Assembly: GCA_021463315.1 (NCBI GenBank)
Contig: JAJTXO010000255.1
Span: 1-6,119 of the forward strand
From: Caldilineales bacterium
GTDB taxonomy: Bacteria > Chloroflexota > Anaerolineae > JAAEKA01
Reading direction: 5' to 3'
Length of the DNA stretch: 6,119 nt
The position numbers were made by a program, and so were the translations under genes. The notes under the pieces are model-generated. The model searched no databases, was not told the DNA's origin, and worked only from the letters and a program-made list of their open reading frames with translations. Of the stretch, positions 1 to 4,508 are shown piece after piece. How positions within the stretch are numbered: the first letter of the stretch is position 1; the number at the start of each line of letters is the position of its first letter.

Positions 1-116
1 ACCCTCTCACCCTCTCGCCTTGTCTACTTGTCTCCTTGTCTACTTGTCTACCCGTCTACCAATCTACCAATCTACCAATCTACCAATCTACCAATCTACC
101 AATCTACCAATCTACC
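1..116. repeat. Octanucleotide tandem repeat upstream of rnz
   Basis: An 8-bp period runs through the whole stretch. It begins with two ACCCTCTC copies (1-16). Variant units follow in one register: TCGCCTTG (15-22), TCTACTTG (23-30), TCTCCTTG (31-38), TCTACTTG (39-46) and TCTACCCG (47-54). Seven identical TCTACCAA units (55-110) and a partial TCTACC (111-116) complete it. The + strand is almost all pyrimidine plus A. Because 8 is not a multiple of 3, all three + frames read the same eight-residue peptide cycle (NLPIYQST) without stops, which creates spurious open frames. The 5' edge is cut by the window, so the true array length is unknown. I see no promoter in it. Confidence 0.95.
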
Positions 117-117
117 T

Positions 118-125
118 CCCCCCCC
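118..125. repeat. C8 homopolymer tract before the rnz start
   Basis: Eight consecutive C residues lie just after the octamer array, ending 6 nt before the rnz ATG at 132. The tract sits where a Shine-Dalgarno would normally be, and no purine-rich SD is present there. Length change by slippage would alter the leader but not the reading frame of rnz. A second C8 tract occurs inside uppS. Confidence 0.9.
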
Positions 126-131
126 ATCCTC

Positions 132-1130
132 ATGTTCGAACTCACCTTCCTCGGCACATCCGCTTCGGCGCCTACGATCGAGCGCGGGCTCTCTTCGGCT
201 GTGGTCATGCACCGCGAACACCGCTTCATGATCGACTGCGGCGAGGGCGCCCAGCGCCAACTGCTCAAATCGGGCCTGGGCTTCAAGCGCCTGGACCGCA
301 TCCTGTTGACCCACGGCCATCTGGATCACATCCTGGGGCTGGGCGGGCTGATCTCCACCTTCGGCCGCTGGGAAATGATCCCCGACATCGACATCTACGC
401 CGGCCGCGCGGCCTTGCGCCGGGTGGCCGACCTGATGACCGTGGTCTTCGGAACCGTGGACAACCTGCCCATGAAGGTGCATCTGCACGAGCTGAGCCCC
501 GGCGTGCTGATGGAAGACGAGCACTTTCAACTGCGCGTCTTCCCGGTCACCCACCGCGGCCCCGGCTGTTTCGGCTTCTCCTTTGTGGAGCGCGACCGGC
601 GTCCCTTTCTGGCCGAGCGCGCCGAGGCGCTGGGCGTGCCGGCCGGGCCGATCCGCCGCGATCTGGTGCAGGGCCGGCCGGTGACGCTGCCCGATGGCCG
701 GCTGATCACGCCCGACGAGGTGTTGGGGCCAGTGCAGCCGGGCGCCAAGCTGGTCTTCGTGGGCGACGCGGGACGCACCGACAATCTGTTGGATGAGGTG
801 GCCAACGCCACTGCGCTGGTGATCGAAGCGACCTACCTGCAAGAAGAGTCTGAGATGGCGCGCAAGTTCGGCCATCTGACCGCCGCGCGCGCGGCGCAGT
901 TGGCCGCCGAGGCCGGCGTAGAGGCGTTGATTCTCAATCACATCTCCCGGCGCTATGCCGTGCGCCAGGTGCTGGACGAGGCGCGCCAACATTTCGACAA
1001 CGTCTTCGTGGCCAGGGATTTCGACCGCTATCGCGTGGTCAAGCAGGAACCGGTGCAATTGGTGGACGAACAGGGCAATCCTATGCAGCACCGGCCGCGG
1101 CGCCAGGGCGGCGAGCAGGCCGCGCAGTAA
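132..1130 (+). CDS. rnz: Ribonuclease Z (tRNA 3' endonuclease)
   Basis: This metallo-beta-lactamase-fold endonuclease cleaves tRNA precursors after the discriminator base to prepare the 3' end for CCA addition; it is cytosolic. The 332-residue product opens with a FLGTSASAPTIERG block (6-19), followed by DCGEGAQRQLL (35-45). The zinc motif HGHLDH is at 61-66. Further likely metal ligands are H141, D212 (in GDAGRTDN) and H270 (LNHISRRY), with GHLT at 247-250. The family often reads GDT where this protein has GDA. About 25 residues after the core are hydrophilic (Q- and R-rich) and look dispensable. ATG 132 was chosen because homology begins there. The frame stays open upstream only through the tandem repeat, including a TTG at 36, so a longer form is unlikely. 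No Shine-Dalgarno is visible. The gene probably forms its own unit, because rpsB has its own promoter. Confidence 0.93.
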   Translation: MFELTFLGTSASAPTIERGLSSAVVMHREHRFMIDCGEGAQRQLLKSGLGFKRLDRILLTHGHLDHILGLGGLISTFGRWEMIPDIDIYAGRAALRRVADLMTVVFGTVDNLPMKVHLHELSPGVLMEDEHFQLRVFPVTHRGPGCFGFSFVERDRRPFLAERAEALGVPAGPIRRDLVQGRPVTLPDGRLITPDEVLGPVQPGAKLVFVGDAGRTDNLLDEVANATALVIEATYLQEESEMARKFGHLTAARAAQLAAEAGVEALILNHISRRYAVRQVLDEARQHFDNVFVARDFDRYRVVKQEPVQLVDEQGNPMQHRPRRQGGEQAAQ

Positions 1131-1147
1131 CCGTTTCCCCGGTCAAT

Positions 1148-1176
1148 TTGCCGCTCGCCACGCCCCGTGGTATACT
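1148..1176 (+). promoter_or_regulatory. Sigma70-type extended -10 promoter for the rpsB operon
   Basis: The -35 box TTGCCG (1148-1153, four of six matches to TTGACA) and the -10 box TATACT (1171-1176, five of six matches to TATAAT) are separated by exactly 17 nt. A TG dinucleotide at 1168-1169, one base before the -10, makes it an extended -10 promoter. Transcription should start near 1183-1186. It lies in the 210-bp gap between rnz and rpsB, the expected place for the main promoter of the translation operon. Prediction from sequence only. Confidence 0.75.
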
Positions 1177-1184
1177 CTCCCTTC

Positions 1185-1340
1185 GAGCGCGCTTGGCGCG
1201 CTATTATTACGCACGCTGCTCGTGGCCAGGCTGATTGCCCGGCTCAGGCCGACTGCGTGCCCGGTGTAACACGGCGCCGGGTAAGCCGGTCTTTGACGAG
1301 AGCGGACGAAAAACGCACCTGTAAGGAGGCAACAAACACC
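1185..1340 (+). promoter_or_regulatory. Structured 5' leader of rpsB, candidate S2 autoregulatory element
   Basis: About 155 nt separate the predicted transcription start from the rpsB GTG. A perfect 7-bp hairpin, AGCGCGC (1186-1192) with GCGCGCT (1196-1202) around a TTG loop, would sit at the very 5' end of the mRNA. A longer-range helix pairs GCACGC (1211-1216) with GCGTGC (1255-1260). Next to it CCGG (1261-1264) can pair with CCGG (1277-1280). The last 40 nt before the start are A-rich and look unpaired, exposing the Shine-Dalgarno. S2 represses its own operon through the mRNA leader in enterobacteria; whether this leader does the same is inference. There is no intrinsic terminator in it. 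Confidence 0.5.
1322..1329 (+). promoter_or_regulatory. Strong ribosome binding site of rpsB
   Basis: TAAGGAGG is a full complement to the 3' end of 16S rRNA, 11 nt before the GTG at 1341. It decides for the GTG start over the in-frame ATG at 1356, which lies 26 nt from the site. Confidence 0.85.
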
Positions 1341-2258
1341 GTGACAGTAGTCAAAATGAAGGATCTGTTGGAGGCGGGCGTTCACTTTGGACACCGCACC
1401 CGCCGCTGGCACCCGCGCATGAAGCCGTACCTCTTCACCGAGCGCAACGGCATCCACATCATCGACCTGCAGCAGACCATGTCGCAGATCGAAGCGGCCT
1501 ACCAGCGCACCCGCACCGTGGTCGCCGCCGGCGGCAGCGTGCTCTTCGTTGGCACCAAGAAACAGGCTCAGCAGAGCATTCAGGAAGCGGCCGACGCGGG
1601 AACCATGCCCTACGTCAACCATCGCTGGCTGGGCGGCACGCTGACCAACTTCTCCACCATCCGTCAGCGGGTGGACTTTATGATCAAGCTGGAGCAACAG
1701 CGCGAGCGGGGCGACTTCGATCGGCTGACCAAGAAAGAGGCCCTGGACAAGGAGCGCCTGATCGCCAAGCTGGAGACGCGATTGGGCGGCCTGCGCGAGA
1801 TGCGCCGCCTGCCCGACCTGGTGTTTATCACCGACGTTTGTCGGGAGGACATCGCGGTGCAGGAGTGCAACAAGCTCAACATCCCGATCATCGCCATGGT
1901 GGACACCAACTGCGATCCTGAACCCATCTCGCTGGTGATCCCGGCCAACGACGACGCGATTCGCGCCATCAAACTGATCGCCGGCGTGATCGCCCAGGCG
2001 GCCAGCGAAGGCCAGATGATGCGCGAGATCGTCGCCGCCGAAGAGGAAGTGGAGTACCGCGGCGGCCGCGGGGAAGAGGTCAAGGATCCAGCGGACTTCC
2101 TGGGACCCTCCACCCTGGCCAAGCTGGCGCGCGGCTTCGAGGATGACGAAGAGGGCGCACCGTTCGAAGAGTTCGATGCGGGCGATGACAACATCCTCAC
2201 CGGCCTGGACCTGAGCGATTTCGTGATCGAAGAGGACGAAGAAGCTGCCCCGGCCTAA
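1341..2258 (+). CDS. rpsB: 30S ribosomal protein S2
   Basis: S2 is a structural protein of the small ribosomal subunit, on the solvent side of the 30S near S1 in E. coli. The 305-residue product carries the family hallmarks in order: GVHFGH (13-18), MKPYLF (27-32), HIIDLQQT (39-46), VGTKKQAQ (70-77), VNHRWLGGTLTNF (92-104), VDTNCDP (187-193) and IPANDDAIRAI (200-210). The GTG start gives an N-terminus that aligns residue for residue with E. coli S2 and has a strong Shine-Dalgarno. After about residue 233 there is a tail of roughly 70 residues rich in Asp and Glu (about 25 acidic against 5 basic). E. coli S2, at about 241 residues, lacks it. The gene is first of the operon behind a promoter and structured leader; tsf follows after 113 nt. 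Confidence 0.97.
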   Translation: MTVVKMKDLLEAGVHFGHRTRRWHPRMKPYLFTERNGIHIIDLQQTMSQIEAAYQRTRTVVAAGGSVLFVGTKKQAQQSIQEAADAGTMPYVNHRWLGGTLTNFSTIRQRVDFMIKLEQQRERGDFDRLTKKEALDKERLIAKLETRLGGLREMRRLPDLVFITDVCREDIAVQECNKLNIPIIAMVDTNCDPEPISLVIPANDDAIRAIKLIAGVIAQAASEGQMMREIVAAEEEVEYRGGRGEEVKDPADFLGPSTLAKLARGFEDDEEGAPFEEFDAGDDNILTGLDLSDFVIEEDEEAAPA

Positions 2259-2279
2259 GCTGGGCGCACAAAAGAAAGC

Positions 2280-2330
2280 CGGCGGCGGGCGTTTGCCAGC
2301 GCACTGCGCTGGGCCAAGCGCTCGCCGCCG
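2280..2330 (+). promoter_or_regulatory. Long 23-bp hairpin in the rpsB-tsf spacer
   Basis: The 16-nt arm 2280-2295 pairs with 2315-2330 (14 Watson-Crick pairs and two G-U pairs, at 2288/2322 and 2292/2318). After a 2-nt bulge (2313-2314) the inner stem CCAGCGC (2296-2302) pairs perfectly with GCGCTGG (2306-2312) around a 3-nt ACT loop. The downstream sequence has no immediate T-run, so it is not a classical intrinsic terminator. Possible roles, all inferred, are a U-less partial terminator, an RNase III-type processing site or a barrier to mRNA decay that sets the S2 to EF-Ts ratio. The tsf ribosome binding site lies 30 nt downstream in AT-rich sequence. Confidence 0.8.
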
Positions 2331-2359
2331 ATGCTCGCAAAGTTTCTATTGCAAATTGT

Positions 2360-2364
2360 AGGAG
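2360..2364 (+). promoter_or_regulatory. Ribosome binding site of tsf
   Basis: AGGAG lies 7 nt before the TTG at 2372, optimal spacing. It supports TTG as the start, rather than the in-frame ATG at 2390, 25 nt from the site. Confidence 0.85.
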
Positions 2365-2371
2365 AACGACC

Positions 2372-2983
2372 TTGGCTATCTCAGCAGAAATGATCAAAGA
2401 GCTGCGCGCCCAAACCGGCGCCGGCGTGCTCGATTGCAAAAAAGCGTTGGAAGAGACCAGCGGCGACTTCGACAAGGCGGCCGATCGCCTGCGCCAAAAG
2501 GGGCTGGCCGCGGCCGCCAAGAAGGCCGAGCGCGCGGCCCACGAGGGGCTGGTCGGCACCTACGTGCATACCGGCTCCAAGGTGGCGGGGATGGTGGAAG
2601 TCAACTGCGAGACCGACTTCGTAGCCCGCACTGACGCCTTCCAGACCCTGGTCAGAGATCTGGCCATGCAGGTGGTGGCTGCCCGCCCAACCTACGTGAG
2701 CCGTGCAGACATCCCGGCCGACGTTCTGGCCGCCAAACAGGCCGAATTCATGGCCGAAATGGCCGACTCCGGCAAGCCCGCGGACATGCTACAGCGCATC
2801 GTCGAAGGCAAAGCGGACAAGTTCTTCCAGGAAACGCTGCTTTTGGAGCAGCCCTTCATCAAGGACCCGTCCGTGACCATCAACGACCTGATTACCCAGA
2901 CCATTGCCAAGCTGGGCGAGAACATCAAGGTGCGCCGCTTTGCCCGCCTTGAAGTAGGCGAAGACAGCGGACAGGCCGCCTGA
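2372..2983 (+). CDS. tsf: Translation elongation factor Ts (short form)
   Basis: EF-Ts is the guanine-nucleotide exchange factor that releases GDP from EF-Tu in the cytosol. The 203-residue product has the N-terminal UBA-like domain (MIKELRAQTGAGVLDCKKAL, 7-26), the EF-Tu contact motif TDFVAR (81-86, with the key D82 and F83) and the typical C-terminal block QPFIKDPSVTIND (160-172) ending in IKVRRFARLEVGE (185-197). It is much shorter than E. coli EF-Ts (about 283 residues) and resembles the compact forms known from Thermus, with one core subdomain reduced. The TTG start is chosen because it gives the expected family N-terminus (MAISAEMIKEL) and sits 7 nt from AGGAG. It follows rpsB, as in most bacteria. 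Confidence 0.96.
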   Translation: MAISAEMIKELRAQTGAGVLDCKKALEETSGDFDKAADRLRQKGLAAAAKKAERAAHEGLVGTYVHTGSKVAGMVEVNCETDFVARTDAFQTLVRDLAMQVVAARPTYVSRADIPADVLAAKQAEFMAEMADSGKPADMLQRIVEGKADKFFQETLLLEQPFIKDPSVTINDLITQTIAKLGENIKVRRFARLEVGEDSGQAA

Positions 2984-2997
2984 GCCGCAGCCCGCCT

Positions 2998-3009
2998 CCC
3001 AGCGCTGGG
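2998..3009. repeat. 12-bp perfect palindrome after tsf
   Basis: CCCAGCGCTGGG begins 14 nt after the tsf stop. It has no loop of its own, so as RNA it would fold only into a 4-bp stem with a GCGC loop. It shares the CCAGC/GCTGG core with the inner stem of the rpsB-tsf hairpin. Function unknown; it may be chance in GC-rich DNA. Confidence 0.45.
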
Positions 3010-3024
3010 GCATCGCTCACCCTC

Positions 3025-3098
3025 CCACTGAAACATGCAACGTGAGGCGAACGATCTTACAGGTCACGCAGCACGTTGCACGTTTCACCCCTCACAAA
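3025..3098. repeat. Heptamer-periodic inverted repeat in the tsf-pyrH spacer
   Basis: The arms 3029-3044 (TGAAACATGCAACGTG) and 3072-3087 (CACGTTGCACGTTTCA) are inverted copies matching at 15 of 16 positions, with a 27-nt spacer. The right side is built of 7-bp units with CAC at a fixed place: TCACGCA (3064), GCACGTT (3071), GCACGTT (3078), TCACCCC (3085), TCACAAA (3092). The left side shows the same 7-bp period on the - strand: TCACGTT (3045-3039), GCATGTT (3038-3032), TCAGTGG (3031-3025). CTCAC at 3016-3020 and 3091-3095 flanks the structure and might be a target duplication, but such a short match is easily chance. The array ends 5 nt before the pyrH ATG. It could fold as a stem-loop in the operon mRNA; there is no T-run after it. 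Confidence 0.75.
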
Positions 3099-3103
3099 CT
3101 CCC

Positions 3104-3868
3104 ATGACATACCCCAAATACAGGCGAGTTCTTCTCAAGATCGGCGGCGAATCCCTGGCCGGCAAATCTGGCTACGGCATTGACCCGGAGCGCGCGGCCG
3201 AGTTGGCCAACAAGGTCGCGCAGGTGCAAAGCCTGGGGGTCGAGGTGGCGGTCGTGCTGGGCGCAGGCAACCTCTGGCGCGGCAAGATCGGCCTGCAGTC
3301 GGGCATGGAGCGCGCCACGGCCGACCACATGGGCATGCTGGCTACGGTGATGAATGCGCTGGCGCTGCAAGACGCGCTGGAACGCATCGGCGTGACCACC
3401 CGCGTGCAGACCTCCATCGAGATGAAATCGGTGGCCGAGCCGTACATCCGCCTGCGCGCCATTCGCCACCTGGAAAAGGGGCGTGTGGTGATCGTCGGCG
3501 CGGGCACCGGCAACCCCTATTTCACCACCGACACCGCCGCCGCGCTGCGCGCCATGGAGATCGGCGCCGACGCGCTGATCAAGGCCACCAAGGTGGATGC
3601 CGTCTACGCGGCCGACCCGCTGACCAACCCCGACGCGCAGCGCTTCGAGTTCCTGGCCTACATCGACGCGCTCAACATGCGGGTGGGCGTGCTGGACAGC
3701 ACCGCCATCACCCTGTGCATGGAAAACAACATGCCCATTTTCGTGGTGGACCTGTGGCAGCCCAACGTCATGGAGGCGGTGGTGCTGGGCGAGCGCGTCG
3801 GCACCGTGATCGCCGATCCCAAGACCTGGTCCAACGTGGCCTCAACGCCAGCCGCCGCGCGCGCTTGA
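3104..3868 (+). CDS. pyrH: UMP kinase (uridylate kinase)
   Basis: The enzyme phosphorylates UMP to UDP with ATP in the cytosol, the first nucleotide-kinase step towards UTP and CTP. Bacterial enzymes of this amino-acid-kinase family are hexamers, typically activated by GTP and inhibited by UTP. The 254-residue product shows the phosphate-binding start YRRVLLKIGGESL (6-18, K12), the GAGNLWRG loop (53-60), ADHMGMLATVMNALALQD (73-90), the UMP-binding block GTGNPYFTTDTAAALRA (134-150) and the nucleotide-contact KATKVDAVY (160-168). A tail of about 15 residues after VIADP is longer than usual. ATG 3104 fits where homology begins. An in-frame ATG at 3035 lies inside the inverted repeat and would add 23 residues unlike the family. 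No Shine-Dalgarno precedes 3104; the leader there is CAC-rich heptamer repeat. tsf lies 120 nt upstream. Confidence 0.95.
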   Translation: MTYPKYRRVLLKIGGESLAGKSGYGIDPERAAELANKVAQVQSLGVEVAVVLGAGNLWRGKIGLQSGMERATADHMGMLATVMNALALQDALERIGVTTRVQTSIEMKSVAEPYIRLRAIRHLEKGRVVIVGAGTGNPYFTTDTAAALRAMEIGADALIKATKVDAVYAADPLTNPDAQRFEFLAYIDALNMRVGVLDSTAITLCMENNMPIFVVDLWQPNVMEAVVLGERVGTVIADPKTWSNVASTPAAARA

Positions 3869-3885
3869 TTGTCACCGCGCTGCCG

Positions 3886-3914
3886 CAGCGGCCGGCTGTC
3901 TCAGCCGGCCGCTG
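3886..3914 (+). terminator. Perfect 13-bp hairpin between pyrH and frr, U-less terminator or processing site
   Basis: CAGCGGCCGGCTG (3886-3898) pairs without mismatch with CAGCCGGCCGCTG (3902-3914) around a TCT loop. It starts 18 nt after the pyrH stop and ends 19 nt before the frr ribosome binding site. The sequence after it (GCTCAATCTCATTG) is only mildly T-rich, so it is at best a weak or U-less (I-shaped) terminator. Alternatives are an RNase processing or mRNA-stabilising stem. Because frr and the genes after it have no obvious promoter of their own, complete termination here is unlikely. Confidence 0.6.
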
Positions 3915-3933
3915 GCTCAATCTCATTGCACCC

Positions 3934-3939
3934 AGGGAG
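3934..3939 (+). promoter_or_regulatory. Ribosome binding site of frr
   Basis: AGGGAG lies 6 nt before the ATG at 3946 and supports that start. Confidence 0.7.
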
Positions 3940-3945
3940 TAGCTC

Positions 3946-4503
3946 ATGGTAGATGAAATCCTGCTGGACACCGAAGATCGCATGGAAAAGACCATCAGCG
4001 CCTTGAAAAACGACCTGAAGCCGATTCGCACAGGCCGCGCGAGCCCGGCGCTGGTGGAGCATATTTCCGTCGAGTATTACGGCATGCCCACTGGCATGAA
4101 CCAGTTGGCGACCATCAGCATCCCGGAGCCCCGGCTGATCACCATCAAGCCCTTCAGCGCGGGCGACATCGGCGTGATCCAGAAGGCGATCCTGAAGTCT
4201 GACCTGGGCATCACGCCCACCAACGATGGCAAGATCATTCGCCTGGTGGTGCCGCCGCTCACCGAGGAACGCCGCCGCAGCCTGGCCAGGCAGGTGCATC
4301 TGCGCGTGGAAGAAGCGCGCGTCTCCGCACGCAACATCCGGCGCGATGCCAACGAGCTGCTGAAGGACGCGGAAAAGGACAAGGCCATCTCGGAAGATGA
4401 CATGTACGCGGCGCGCGACGAAGTGCAGCAACTGCTCGATACGGCGATCAAACAGATCGAAGCCATCGGCGTCGCCAAGGAAGCCGAGATTATGGAAGTC
4501 TAG
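3946..4503 (+). CDS. frr: Ribosome recycling factor
   Basis: RRF, with EF-G, splits the post-termination ribosome so that subunits can be reused; it is cytosolic. The product is 185 residues, exactly the usual length. It has the long-helix start ending in RTGRASP (28-34), the hinge and second domain with VEYYG (42-46) and PLTEERRR (104-111), and the returning helix RVSARNIRRDANELLK (125-140), which contains the conserved Arg at 132. It ends with a helix rich in Glu and Lys. The start has a clear Shine-Dalgarno. pyrH and frr are adjacent in most bacteria, which agrees with the call. uppS begins 5 nt after the stop, which suggests translational coupling. Confidence 0.97.
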   Translation: MVDEILLDTEDRMEKTISALKNDLKPIRTGRASPALVEHISVEYYGMPTGMNQLATISIPEPRLITIKPFSAGDIGVIQKAILKSDLGITPTNDGKIIRLVVPPLTEERRRSLARQVHLRVEEARVSARNIRRDANELLKDAEKDKAISEDDMYAARDEVQQLLDTAIKQIEAIGVAKEAEIMEV

Positions 4504-4508
4504 CGTGG

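Noticed and set aside
1..116. CRISPR array
   Set aside because: The units are contiguous 8-bp repeats with no spacers, so this is a microsatellite-like array.
36..131. N-terminal extension of RNase Z starting at TTG 36
   Set aside because: The extra 32 residues are only the translated octamer repeat, all three frames are equally open, no ribosome binding site precedes the TTG, and family homology starts at ATG 132.
96..1091. Long - strand open frame opposite rnz (331 codons)
   Set aside because: It mirrors the codon bias of rnz in GC-rich DNA and its translation (H-, Q- and A-rich) resembles no protein family.
1130..1143. Intrinsic terminator after rnz
   Set aside because: Only a 4-bp ACCG/CGGT stem overlapping the stop codon and no T-run; too weak to call.
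1293..1321. Second rpsB promoter with TTGACG at 1293-1298
   Set aside because: No -10-like hexamer at 16-18 nt downstream; the sequence there is CACCTG.
1167..1340. Upstream in-frame extension of rpsB from GTG 1167
   Set aside because: That codon overlaps the -10 region and would lie outside the transcript; the GTG at 1341 has a strong SD and gives the exact family N-terminus.
3035..3103. pyrH start at ATG 3035
   Set aside because: It lies inside the inverted repeat, has no ribosome binding site and would add 23 residues unlike UMP kinases.
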